Assembly: GCF_963924675.1 (NCBI RefSeq) | Contig: NC_089240.1 | Span: 115,945,680-116,009,679 of the forward strand | Reading direction: 5' to 3' | DNA: 64,000 nucleotides | Source: Phocoena phocoena | Lineage: Eukaryota > Chordata > Mammalia > Artiodactyla > Phocoenidae | Shown here: positions 34,161-45,180 of the stretch, in pieces | Layout: the number at the start of each line of letters is the position of its first letter | Numbering within the stretch: the stretch's first letter is position 1 | Notes under the pieces: model-generated | Database searches by the model: none | What the model was told of the DNA's origin: nothing | Seen by the model: only the letters and a program-made list of their open reading frames with translations | Position numbers and translations under genes: made by a program

Positions 34161-35022
34161 TTTGTAAAAACTTCTCCATTCGTTGTAAAAGCATCCTCAT
34201 AGGAGAAACTTCACTGTCTAAATATCAAATTAAGTGTTCCCCCTCAGAACCACACCCATCAAAGAGTTCACACTCCACAACTTCTGTATTTTAGGGTTCA
34301 GGAAAAGTTATCAGCTGCTTTGTTCCTGTTACAAATCAGCTGATTCAGCCACTTCTCAAAGGGTGAAACATGCTTCTGATGTGGTAGTCTTTATTTTATT
34401 TTGTGTCTTAAAGTTTTTCATCCAGGGAAATATGTAGAGGGAACAAGGCTGCCAGAAATGATTTCATATGATTAATTAGTACTCATTACTCCAGAGAAAG
34501 TGAGTAGTGATTTCCTAAGAGCTCATCTGTGATTTTTTTTGGAAGCTTCAGTTTCAAAGCCAAATACCCACATCTCAGTAGAATCCATGAGTCCTCCCAC
34601 ACCTCTACTCAAAAGCTCTTTACTATTCTGTGTGAATTCTATATTTTCTAAGAGTCTATCACTAAATAGTGGAGCTAAATATTCTTGTAACTTCCTTTGG
34701 AATAATCCAATTGTTTAAGTTTATGTTGTCACTATAGTCAGCTTACCAGAAAACAAACCAGCACGGAATTATTTACAAAGTAATTGTGTCATTGACTAAA
34801 ACAGCCTCACCCGAAACAGAAGGGACTTGCAAGAACCAAATTAGACTTTATTCAAATGACTGAGTATGCATAGCAAATGATCTTCAAAATGACAGAACAG
34901 AAAAAAAAATCACAAACATAACTCCAAATTTCCCTAAGCTTAGAACAATGGTTTTGCCTGTTTTCAATAAAATATAAAGCTTGAAAAATCTCACTGAAAA
35001 TTTCAAAAGCCTTCTTTTGACA
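34161..35022. other. Repeat-poor unique sequence
   Basis: No repeat or gene recognised over 860 bp. Confidence 0.4.
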
Positions 35023-35035
35023 TCAAATACCTCTT

Positions 35036-35673
35036 GTTTTTTTTAACATCTTTATTGGAGTATAATTGCTTTACAATGGTGTGTTGGTTTCTGCTTTATA
35101 ACAAAGTGAATCAGTTATACATATACATATGTCCCCACATCGCTTCCCTCTTGCGTCTCCCTCCCTCCCACCCTCCCGATCCCACCCCTCTAGGTGGTCA
35201 CAAAGCACAGAGCTGATCTCCCTGTGCTGTAAGGCTGCTTCCCACTAGCTATTTATTTTACGTATGGTAGTGTATATATGTCCATGCCACTCTCTCACTT
35301 TGTCCCAGCTGACCCTTCCCCCTCCCCGTATCCTCAAGTCCATTCTCTAATAGGTCTGTGTCTTTATTCCCGTCTTGCCCCTAGTTTCCTCATGACCATT
35401 TTTTTCCTTTTTAGATTTCATATATATGGGTTAGCATACGGTATTTGTCTTTCTCTTTCTGACTTACTTCACTCTGTGTGACAGACTCTAGGTCCATCCA
35501 CCTCACTACAAATAACTCAATTTCATTTCTTTTTATGGCTGAGTAATATTCCATTGTATATATGTGCCACATATTCTTTATACATTCATCTGTCGCTGGA
35601 CACTTAGGTTGCTTCCATGTCCTGGCTATTGTAAATAGAGCTGCAGTGAACATTGTGATACATGACTCTTTTT
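35036..35673 (-). mobile_element. L1 3' fragment downstream of full-length L1
   Basis: Carries the ORF2 C-terminal relic (a frame at 35411-35653 reads IARTWKQPKCPATDECIK) and a complete 3'UTR with poly(T) at 35036-35044. Its sense 5' end is the A-run CAAAAAGAG, fused to the poly(A) of the upstream L1. The usual next bases of ORF2 ('gaattatggttttctc' on the plus strand) are absent. Confidence 0.92.
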
Positions 35674-36040
35674 TTTAACATCTTTATTGGAGTATAATTG
35701 CTTTACAATGGTGTGTTAGTTTCTGCTTTATAACGAAGTGAATCAGTTATACATATACATATGTCCCCACATCGCTTCCCTCTTGTGTCTCCTTCCCTCC
35801 TACCCTCCCTATCCCACCCCTCTAGGTGGTCACAAAGCACCGAGCTGAACTCCCTGTGCTACGCGGCTGCTTCCCACTAGCTATCTGTTTTACGTTTGGT
35901 AGTGTATATAAGTCCATGGCTCTCTCTCGCTTTGTCACAGCTTACCCTCTCCCCCCCCCCATATCCTCAAGTCCATTCTCTAGTAGGTCTGTGTCTTTAT
36001 TCCCGTCTTACCCCTAGGTTCTCTGTGACATTTTTTTTTC

Positions 36041-39000
36041 TTAGATTCCATATATATGGGTTAGCATACGGTATTTGTCTTTCTCTTTCTGACTTACTTC
36101 ACTCTGTATGACAGACTCTAGGTCCATCCACCTCACTACAAATAACTCAATTTCGTTTCTTTTTATGGCTGAGTAATATTCCATTGTATATATGTGCCAC
36201 ATCTTCTTTATCCATTCATCCGACGATGGACACTTAAATCTGGCTATTGTAAATAGAGCTGCAGTGAACATTTTGGTACATGCCTCTTTTTGAATTATGG
36301 TTTTCTCAGGGTATATGCGCAGTAGTGAGATTGCTGGGACATATGGTAGTTCTATTTGTACTTTCTTAAGGAACCTCCATACTGTTCTCCATAGTGGTTG
36401 TATCAATTTACATCCTCAGCAACAGTGCAAGAGGGTTCCCTTTTCTCCACACCCTCTCCAGCATTTATTGTTTGTAGATTTTTTGATGATGGCCATTTTG
36501 ACGGGTGTGAGATGATATCTCATTATAGTTTTGACTTGCATTTCTCTAGTGATTAATGATGTTGAGCATTCTTTAATGTGTTGGTTGGCAATCTTTATAT
36601 CTTCTTTGGAGAAATGTCTATTTAGGTCTTCTGCACATATTTGGATTGGGTTGTTTGTTTTTTTGATATTGAGCTGCATAAGCTGCTTGTAAATTTTGGA
36701 GATTAATCCTTTGTCAGTTGCTTCATTTGCAAATATTTTCTCCCATTCTGAGTGTTGTCTTTTCGTCTTCCTTATGGTTTCCTTTGCTGTGCAAAAGCTT
36801 TGAAGTTTCATTAGGTCCCATTTGTTTATTTTTGTTTTTATTTCCATTTCTTTGGAGGTGGGTCAAAAAGGATCTTGCTGTGACTTATGTCATAGACGGT
36901 TTTGCCTGTATTTTCCTCTAAGAGTTTGATAGTGTCTGCCCTTACATTTAGGTCTTTAATCCACTTTGAGTTTATTTTTGTGTATGGTGTTAGGGAGTGT
37001 TGTAATTTCATTCTTTTACATGTAGCTGTCCAGTTTTCCCAGCACCACTTATTGAAGACACTGTATTTTCTCCACTGTATATTCTTGCCTCCTTTATAAA
37101 AGATAAGGTGACCATATGTGTGTGGGTTTATCTCTGGGCTTTCTATCCTGTTCCATTGATCTATATTTCTGTTTTTGTGCCAGTACCATACTGTCTTGAT
37201 TACTGTAGCTTTGTAGTATAGTCTGAAGTCAGGGAGCCTGATTCCTCCAGCTATGTTTTTCTTTCTCAAGATTGCTTTGGCTATTTGGGGTCATTTGTGT
37301 TTCGATACAAATTGTGAAATTTTTTGTTCCAGTTCTGTGAAAAATGCCAGTGGTAGTTTGATAGGGATTGCATTGAATCTGTAGATTGCTTTGGGTACTA
37401 TAGTCATTTCACAATGTTGATTCTTCCAGTCCAAGAACATGGTATATCTCTCCATCTATTTGTATCATCTTTAATTTCTTTCATCAGTGTCTTATAATTT
37501 TCTGCATACAGGTCTTTTGTCTCCTTAGGTAGGTTTATTCCTAGATATTTTATTTTTTTCTTTCATTGGTAAGTGGGAATGTTTTCTTAATTTCACTTTC
37601 AGATTTTTCATCGTTAGTGTATAGGAATGCAAGAGATTTCTGTGCATTAATTTTGTATCCTGCTACTTTACCAGATTCATTGATTAGCTCTGGTAGTTTT
37701 CTGGTAGCAACTTTAGGATTCTCTATGTATAGTATCATGTCATCTGCAAACAGTGATAGCTTTACTTCTTCTTTTCTGATTTAGATTCTTTTATTTCTTT
37801 TTCTTCTCTGATGGCTGTGGGTAAAACTTCTAAAACTATGTTGAATAATAGTGGTGAGAGTGGACAACCTTGTCTTGTTCCTGGTCTCAGAGGAAATGGT
37901 TTCAGTTTTTCACCAGTGATTGAGAACGACATTAGCTGTGGGTTTGTCATATATGGCCTTTATTATGTTGAGGAAAGTTCCCTCTATGCCTACTTTCTGC
38001 AGGGTTTTTATCATAAATGGGTGTTGAATTTTGTCAAAAGCTTTGTCTGCATCTACTGAGATGATCATATGGTTTTTCTCCTTCAGTTTGTTAATATGGT
38101 GTATCACATTTATTGATTTGCGTATATTGAAGAATCCTTGCATTCCTCAGATAAACCGCACTTGATCAGGGTGTAGTATCCTTTTAATGTGCTGTTGGAT
38201 TCTATTTGAGAGTATTTTGTTGAGGATTTTTGCATCTATGTTCATCAGTGATATTGGCCTGTAGTTTTCTTTCTTTGTGACATCTTTGTCCGGTTTTGGT
38301 ATCAGGGTGATGGTGGCCTCGTAGAATGAGTTTGGGAGTGTTCCTCCCTCTGCTATATTTTGGAAGAGTTGGAGAAGAATAAGTGTTAGCTCTTCTCTAA
38401 ATGTTTGATAGAATTCGCCTGTGAAGCCATCTGGTCCTGGGCTTTTGTTTGTTGGAAGATTTTTAATCACAGTTTCAATTTCAGTGCTTGTGATTGGTCT
38501 GTTCATATTTTCTATTTCTTCCTGGTTCAGTCTCGGAAGGTTGTGCTAACCCTAAGAATTTGTCCATTTCTTCCAGGTTGTCCATTTTATTGGCATAAGG
38601 TTGCTTGGAGTAATCTCATGATCTTTTGTATTTCTGCAGTGTCAGTTGTTACTTCCTCTTTTTCATTTCTAATTCTATTGATTTGAGTCTTCTCCCTTTT
38701 TTTCTTGATGAGTCTGGCTGATGGTTTATAACTTTTGTTTATCTTCTCAAAGAACCAGCTTGTAGTTTTATTGATCTTTGCTATCGTTTCCTTAATTTCT
38801 TTTTCTTTTATTTCTGATCTGATCTTTATGATTTCTTTCCTTCTGCTAACTTTGGGGTTTTTTTGTTCTTCTTTCTCTAAGTGCTTTAGGTGCAAGGTTA
38901 GCTTGTTTATTCGAGATGTTTCCTGTTACTTAAGGTAGGATTATATTACTATAAACTTCCCTCTTAGAACTGCTTTTGCTGCATCCCATAGGTTTTGGGT

Positions 39001-39841
39001 CGTCGTGTCTCCATTGTCATCTGTTTCTAGGTATTTTTTGATATCCTCTTTGACTTCTTCAGTGATCACTTCGTTATTAAATAGTGTATTGTTTAGCCTC
39101 CATGTGTTTGTATTTTTTACAGATCTTTTCCTGTAATTGATATCTAGTCTCATAGCGTTGTGGTCGGACAAGATACTTGATACAATTTCAATTTTCTTAA
39201 ATTTACCAAGGCTTGATTTGTGACTCAAGATATGATCTATCCTGGAGAATGTTCCATGAGCACTTGAGAAAAATGTGTATTGTTTTTTTTGGATTCAGTG
39301 TCCTATAAATATCAATTAAATTCATGTTGTGTAATGCATCATTTAAAGCTTGTGTTTCCTTATTTATTTTCACTTTGGATGATCTGTCCATTGGTGAAAG
39401 TGGGGTGTTAAAGTCTCCTACTATGATTATGTTACTGGTGATTTCCCCTTTTATGGCTGTTAGTATTTGCCTTATGTATTGAGGTGCTCCTATGTTGGGT
39501 GCATAAATATTTACAATTGTTATATCTTCTTCTTGGATCGATCCCTTGATCGTTATGTAATGTCCTTCTTTGTCTCTTGTAATTATCTTTGTTTTAAAGT
39601 CTATTTTGTCTGATATGAGAATTGCTACTGCAGCTTTCTTTGATTTCCATTTGCATGGAATATCTTTTTCCATCCCCTCACTTTCAGTGTATTTTCCCCT
39701 AGGTCTGAAGTGGGTCACTTGTAGACAGCATATATACGGGCCTTGTTTTTGTATCCATTCAGCCAGTCTCTGTCTTTTGGTTGGAGCATTTAATCTATTT
39801 ACATTTAAGGTAATTATCGATACGTATGTTCCTATTACCAT
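36041..39841 (-). pseudogene. L1 ORF2 (endonuclease-reverse transcriptase), broken
   Basis: Decayed ORF2. Intact, it would encode ~1,267 residues, close to the usual L1 ORF2p length. The product normally nicks genomic DNA and reverse-transcribes L1 or SINE RNA at the nick in the nucleus. Start chosen at MVIGTYVSIITLN (39841). The endonuclease shows NIYAPN, GDFNTPLS and SDHN motifs, but the catalytic Glu near residue 42 is Val (QVTH instead of QETH; GAG to GTG at 39716-39718). The reverse transcriptase shows KSPGPDGF and the FADD catalytic motif (37739-37750). The C-terminal Cys-rich region (CWRGCG...LLHCC) is near 36420. Lesions seen: a frameshift near 39203-39228, an in-frame stop replacing Pro near 38145, and a frameshift between 37750 and 37762. 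The C-terminal frame ends at 36041. Several more breaks are likely. It is certainly an L1 pseudogene and not a host gene. Confidence 0.93.
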
Positions 39842-39899
39842 TTTCTTAATTGTTTTGCATTTGTTGTTGTAGGTCTTTTCCTTCTCTTGTGTTTCCTGC

Positions 39900-40789
39900 C
39901 TAGAGAAGTTCATTTAGCATTTGTTGTAAAGCTGGTTTGGTGGTGCTGAACTCTCTCAACTGTTGCTTGTCTGTAAAGGTTTTAATTTCTCCATCCAATC
40001 TGAATGAGATCCTTGCTGGGTAGAGTAATCTTGGTTGCAGGTTTTTCTCCTTCATCACTTTAAATATGTCCTGCCACTCCCTTCTGGCTTGTAGGGTTTC
40101 TGCTGAGAGATCAGCTGTTAACCTTATGGGGATTCCCTTGCGTGTTATTTGTTGTTTTTCGCTTGCTGCTTTTAATATTTGTTCTTTTTATTTAATTTTT
40201 GATCGGTTAATATGTGTCTTGGTGTGTTTCTGCTTAGATTTATCCAGTACGGGACTCTCTATGCTTCCTTGACTTGATTAAGTATTTCCTTTCCCATATT
40301 AGGGAAGTTTTCAACCATAATCTCTTCAAATATTTTCTCAGTCCCTTTCTTTTTCTCTTCTTCTTCTGGAACCCCTATAATTCGAATATTGGTGCGTGTA
40401 ATGTTGTCCCAGAGGTCTCTGAGAGTGTCCTCAGTTCTTTTCATTCTTTTTTCTTTATTCTGCTCTGCAGTAGTTATTTTCACTATTTTATGTTCCAGGT
40501 CACTTATCCGTTTTTCTGCCTCAGTTATTCTGCTTTTGATCCCTTCTAGAGAATTTTTAATTTCATTTATTGTGTTGTTCATCACTTGTTTGTTTGCTCT
40601 TTAGTTCTTCTAGGTCCTTGTTAAACGTTTCTTATATTTTCTCCATTCTATTTCCAAGATTTTGGATGATCTTTACTATCATTATTCTGAATTCTTTTTC
40701 AGGTAGACTGTGTATTTCCTCTTCATTTGTTTGGTCTGGTGGGTTTTTTCTTCCTCCTTCATCTGCTGTGTGTTTCTCTGTCTTCTCAT
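39900..40789 (-). pseudogene. L1 ORF1 (RNA-binding chaperone), broken
   Basis: Decayed ORF1, about 296 codons if restored to frame. ORF1p normally forms coiled-coil trimers that coat L1 RNA in cytoplasmic particles and act as a nucleic-acid chaperone. The start is placed at MRRQRNTQQMKEEEK (40787-40789), a typical cetartiodactyl ORF1 opening. A 108-codon frame at 40259-40585 keeps the end of the coiled coil (EGIKSRITEAEKRISDLE) and the start of the RNA-recognition domain (NIRIIGVPEEEE). It then stops at NQVKEA, where the family normally continues. The final residues MLNELL and a TAG at 39900-39902 are recognisable just before ORF2, with the usual short inter-ORF gap of ~60 bp. Assignment rests on motif order and position. 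Confidence 0.88.
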
Positions 40790-41627
40790 TTTGCTTCACT
40801 TATTGTGTTTGGCGTCTCCTTTTTGCAGGCTACAGGTTCTTAGTTCCCGTTGTTTTTGGTGTCTGTCTCCAGTGGCTAAGGTTTGTGAAGTGGGTTGTGT
40901 AGCCTTCCTGCTGGAGGGGACTAGTGCCTGTGTTCTGGTGGATGAGGCTGGATCTTGTCTTTCTGATGGGCGCGACTGAGTCCGGTGGTGTGTTTTGGGG
41001 TGTCCGTGGCCTTATTATGATTTTAGGCAGCCTCTCTGCTAATGGGTGGGATTGTGTTCCTGTCTTTCTAGTTGTTTGGCATAGGGTGTGCAGCACTGTA
41101 GCTTGCTGGTCGTTGAGTGAAACTGGGTGCTGGTGTTGAGATGGAGATCTCTGGGAGATTTTCACCATTTGATATTACGTGGAGCTGGGACATCTCTTAT
41201 GGACCAGTGTCCTGAAGTTTACTCTCCCACCTCAGAGGCACAGCCCTGACACCTGGCTGGAGCACCAGGAGCCTGTCATCCACACGGGTCAGAATAAAAG
41301 GGACAAAAGAAAGAAAGAACGAAAGAAAGAAGATGATAAAATAAAATAAAGTAAAATAAAATTAGGTTATTAAAATTAAAAATAATCATTTAAAAAATTT
41401 TAAGTAATTAAAAAAAAGAGAAAGAAGAAGAGAGCAACCAAACCAAAAAAACAAGTCCACCAGTGATAACAAGTGGCCAAAGAGTATACTAAAAGGAAAA
41501 AAAACCAAAACTAAAACAAAACAAAACGGACAGATAGAACCCTAGGACAAATGGTAAAAGCAAAGCTACACAGACAAAATCACACACAGAAGCATACACA
41601 TACACACTCACAAAAAGAGCAAAAGGG

Positions 41628-41628
<1 letters not shown>

Positions 41629-41670
<42 letters not shown>
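41629..41670. repeat. (TA)n microsatellite inside L1 5'UTR
   Basis: A near-pure TA run of about 40 bp. It probably expanded after insertion and can form cruciform DNA. Confidence 0.95.
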
Positions 41671-41673
<3 letters not shown>

Positions 41674-42870
41674 GTTCCCAAAGTCCACCTCCTCAATTTG
41701 GGATGATTCATTGTCTATTCAGGTATTCCACAGATGCAGGTACATCAAGTTGATTCTGGAGCTTTAATCCGCCGCTTGAGGCTGCTGGGAGAGATTTCCC
41801 TTTCTCTTCTTTGTTCTCACAGCTCCCGGGGCTCAGCTTTGGATTTGGCCCCGCCTCTGTGTGTAGGTCGCCGGAGGGCGTCTGTTCTTCGCTCAGACAG
41901 GACGGGGTTAAAGGAGCCGCTGGTTCGGGGACTCTGGCTCACTCAGGCTGGGGGGAGGGAGGGGCACAGAGCGCGGGGCGGGCCTGCGGCGGCAGAGGCC
42001 GGCGTGACGTTGCTCCAGCCTGAGGCGTGCCGTGCGTTCTCCCCGGGAGGTTGTCCCTGAATCCCGGGACCCTGGCAGTGGCGGGCTGCTCAGTCTCCCC
42101 GGGAGGGGAGGTATGGATAGCTACCTGTGCTCGCACACAGGCTTCCTGGTGGTGGCAGCAGCAGCCTTAGCGTCTCATGCCCGTCTCTGGGGTTCACGCT
42201 AATAGCCGTGGCTCGTGCCTGTCTCTGGAGCTCCTTTAAGCAGCGCTCTGAATCCCCTCTCCTCGCACACCAGGAAACAAAGAGGCAAGAAAAAGTCTCT
42301 TGCCCGGACTCCCTCCCGGCTAGCTGTGGTGCACAGCTGTGGCGCACAGCCTTCAGGCTGTGTTCGCGCCGCCAACCCCAGTCCTCTCTCAACCCCAGTC
42401 CTCTCTCTGGGATCTGACTGAATCCAGAGCCTCAGCTCCCAGCACCTGCCCGCCCCAGCAGGTGAGCAGACAAGCCTCTCGGGCAGGTGAGTGCTGGTCT
42501 GCACAGATCCTCTGTGCGGGAATCTCTCCACTTTGCCCTCCACACCCCTGTTGCTGTGCTCTCCTTGGCGGCTCCGAAGCTGCCCCCCTGTGCCACCCAC
42601 AGTCTCCGCCCGCGATGGGGCTTCCTAGTGTGTGGAAACCTTTCCTCCTTCACAGCTCCCTCCCTCTGGTGCAGGTCCCGTCCCTATTCTTTTGTTTCTG
42701 TTTATTCTTTTTTCTTTTGCCCTACCCAGGTACACGGGGAGTTTCTTGCCTTTTGGGAGGTCTGAGGTCTTCTGCCAGCATTCAGTAGGTGTTCTGTAGG
42801 AGTTGTTCTACGTGTAGATGTATTTCTGGTGTATCTGTGGGGAGGAAGGTGATCTCCACGTCTTACTCTT

Positions 42871-42880
42871 CCGCCATCTT
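42871..42880 (-). promoter_or_regulatory. YY1 site at L1 5' end
   Basis: AAGATGGCGG on the minus strand is a canonical YY1 core, 12-21 nt inside the L1 5' end at 42891. In other mammalian L1s a YY1 site at this place directs accurate initiation at +1. This supports 42891 as the true transcription start and the copy as full-length. Confidence 0.8.
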
Positions 42881-43109
42881 GAAGCTCTCCCTCAAATACC
42901 TCTTAAGAAGCAGTATTTGGAGGATTTTGGTGTAAATGAATCACAAACATGTGGATTAAATTTCCCAGAAAATATTCGCAGTTCAAAATTTAAGTGAGAA
43001 AGTGTTTCAAAGAAATGTGCTTTGAGTTTTCTTAACTAAATTGGTATAATTAGTGAAATCCTGAAGAGGTCACAGACACAGTGAGTTGGTTTTCTTCTAA
43101 TTCTAGAAA

Positions 43110-43290
43110 CAGCTGTGCACAGTTTGCAGTCAGACATACCCTTTCATTTACAAACTGCATGACCTTGGGCACGTTCTTTTACTTTGCTGAGCTTCAATTT
43201 CCTCATCTGTACAATGGAGTTAGTGCCACTTAACTCACAGTGTTGTTTTGTGGGTTCAATAAAAGTGGCTCTTTTATGTATGACATTTGC
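43110..43290 (+). mobile_element. MIR SINE relic
   Basis: 'gcatgaccttgggcacgttc', 'cttcaatttcctcatctgta' and 'caatggagttagtgccactt' are MIR core text. It passes into the TG-rich tract. Confidence 0.78.
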
Positions 43291-43294
43291 TAAA

Positions 43295-43512
43295 TGTTTA
43301 TGTATGTGTATTTGTGAGTGTGTGTTATCAGTGTGTAAGTGTATAAATGTGTGCTTTACCTGTGAGTATGCATGTGGGTGTGAGTGTGAGTATACATGGG
43401 TGTATGTGTGTGAGACTCTTTGTAGGTGGTGAGTGTGTGATCATGCAAGTGTGTGTGAGCGTGCGCATGTGAGTATTTGGGAATGCATGTGCATGTGTAT
43501 GTATATCTAGGT
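43295..43512. repeat. Degenerate (TG)n tract, ~220 bp
   Basis: Long interrupted TG/TGTA/GTGAG array. Such alternating tracts can adopt Z-DNA. The plus-strand frames here (43184-43432, 43477-43659) are products of the repeat, rich in Cys and Val, and are not genes. Confidence 0.92.
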
Positions 43513-43863
43513 GTCTGTTTACTGGGTGTCTCTCTTCTCCATAGAAGTGACAGGTTATGGATTATGAATCAGTGTAAGAGAATGTACAGAGATGCTAACG
43601 TAGACTATATGTTGGCATTTTACCCAGTGCTAATTTGTCTACCTGTTAGTGGAAAGTAATCAATTCATTAAGTTTTGAATTTCCAGAAAGCTGGCATTTA
43701 GTGATTTCATTTCTGATTCACTTGGTACACTTGTTACCTAAACACAAGAATGCTATAAGCTGCTATATAATGTTTATAAAGTCATTTTATATCTTATGAA
43801 GAAAAGTTTCTATTTAACAAAGAACAGGATGTATATATCTGAATGAAAGTACAATTACTTAAT

Positions 43864-44123
43864 CGGGTTGTTTGGGGTTTTTTTTTGTTATTGAGTTGTA
43901 TGAGCTATTTATATATTTTGGATATTAACCCCTTATCAGACATATCATTTGCAAATATTTTCTCTTATTCAGTAGGTTGTCTTTTCTCTCCTCCCCGATG
44001 GTTTTCTTTGCTTGTCAAAGCCCTTCAAGTTTAATTAGGTCCCATTTGTTTATTTTTGCTTTTGTTTTCCTTGCCTGAGGATACAGATCCAAAAAAAATA
44101 TTCCTAAGACTTATGTTCTTAAA
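43864..44123 (-). mobile_element. Internal L1 ORF2 fragment with imperfect TSD
   Basis: Matches the ORF2 segment also present at ~36630-36870 ('tgagttgtatgagctattta', 'ttgcaaatattttctc', 'ggtcccatttgtttattttt'), but has no L1 3'UTR or clear tail. An 18-bp direct repeat with two mismatches lies at 43846-43863 and 44124-44141. Confidence 0.8.
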
Positions 44124-44141
44124 AAAGTACAATTGCTTGAT

Positions 44142-45180
44142 ACAGTACACTTATGCTCTTGTCTTTTAAGATGACAAAGGTACTTAGGCAGAAAAATTAA
44201 AGAGTCAACCCATGTATTTATCATGATGTTGGCAACTACTCCCTGTTGTCAAATAAAACTTTTTTGGGCCGGAGATGGTCTCCTGTAGTTGTCACTACTA
44301 CCCTTTGATGCATCTTAGCCCAAGATTCCACCCAGAAACCTCCTCAGTTATGCACAGTCCAACAAGGAATATGCTCCCTGATCTCCTTGGAAGAATATTT
44401 CTTTGATAGAAGTCATGAGGTCTTTAGCAGCTCCTGGACTGCTCACTGGTCTCTTCCAGCATGCTTGCTCCTCAGTTTCAGCTCTCCCTAGCATGTGGTC
44501 TTTCCATCTTCCCCAGGACCCAATTTTTCTGCTGGACAGAATCTATCCACTGTTCCAGGAAAGGGTTTCTCTACTGGTGAGGATTAAAGCACATAATTCA
44601 AAGGGGGTCCCGTTTCTTCAGATGGCAGGCTGCTTAACTGTTCTTTGTGGGATGTGCTTCTCTCTTTGAGAGGCTTACACACTCCACCAGCATGGTTGGT
44701 TCAGTACTCTGTGCTGGGGTGTTTTGGTGCCACTGCTGTTGTCACCTTGCTCAGATGTGGTCTTCTCTCCTCTGGTGTGGTTTTCTCTGTGCTGTCCACT
44801 GGCATTCATTTCTTTCTGGGGCACTTGCTTTGGGTTTTCTCTTAGCTGTTGGATTCTTGTAGGCATCCCTGCCCTGTTGAGCAATCCTCCTGATTTGATC
44901 TGGAGTGTCAGTGCCTTTCTGCTTCCCCACCCTCTGCTGCATTGCTCACAGCCCCAGAAATCTACAAGACTGTCTGCCCAGAGATCTTTCTCTCTATCTC
45001 CCTCTCTGCACCCTGGGCCATCCCTTTGTTCCCAGCTCAGTGGCTCCTGAACACAAAGATGCACCTAAGAGCAGGGGTTAACACAGCATCCTCTCCTTTG
45101 GAGCTCACTCTTGTCCAACTCTTGACCTCCTTGATTAGGTCTCAATCTGCTTCTGTGAGGTACTAGAACTAATTATGCAG
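44142..45180. other. Unresolved 1-kb block
   Basis: No repeat family recognised. The minus strand carries a 129-codon frame (44675-45064), Gln/Arg/Lys-rich in its second half, and an overlapping 63-codon frame. I see no zinc knuckle, protease or other domain. It could be an unrecognised LTR or ERV relic or chance. I do not assign a gene. Confidence 0.4.

Larger units (their letters stand above)
35674..42891 (-). mobile_element. Full-length L1 LINE, decayed
   Basis: A ~7.2-kb autonomous-type L1. In sense order it has a GC-rich 5'UTR (42891 to 40790), ORF1 (40789 to 39900), ORF2 (39841 to 36041) and a 3'UTR with AATAAA near its end (TTTATT on plus at 35683-35688). Both ORFs carry stops and frameshifts, so it cannot mobilise itself now. 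The length and intact 5' end mean it was copied completely. Confidence 0.95.
40790..42891 (-). promoter_or_regulatory. L1 5'UTR with internal promoter
   Basis: A ~2.1-kb 5'UTR, long compared with primate L1. The 5' half (41740-42891) is GC- and CpG-rich. The 3' half contains an A-rich tract (41290-41540) and a (TA)n run. L1 5'UTRs carry an internal RNA polymerase II promoter, and the YY1 site at the extreme 5' end supports this. Long frames across 42090-42790 on both strands come from the GC-rich composition and are not genes. Confidence 0.8.
35023..42904 (-). mobile_element. Full-length L1 plus L1 3' fragment in one TSD
   Basis: A perfect 13-bp duplication, TCAAATACCTCTT, lies at 35023-35035 and 42892-42904. 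Between the copies, in sense order, are a full-length L1 (42891 to ~35674) and, directly after its poly(A), a second L1 3' end (~35673 to 35036). No target duplication separates the two L1 parts. The block therefore behaves as one ~7.85-kb insertion. Confidence 0.88.

Noticed and set aside
41280..41350. A-rich and GAAA repeats suspected as a separate insertion
   Set aside because: They lie between the L1 ORF1 start and the CpG-rich 5'UTR, and no TSD surrounds them. Treated as part of the L1 5'UTR.
42339..42788. 149-codon plus-strand frame and other long frames in a CpG-rich block, resembling a gene with a CpG island
   Set aside because: The block is the 5'UTR of the full-length minus-strand L1. 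Long frames occur on both strands because GC-rich DNA has few stops.
44675..45064. Possible retroviral gag remnant on the minus strand
   Set aside because: No zinc knuckle, capsid or protease motif could be seen. Kept only as an unresolved block.
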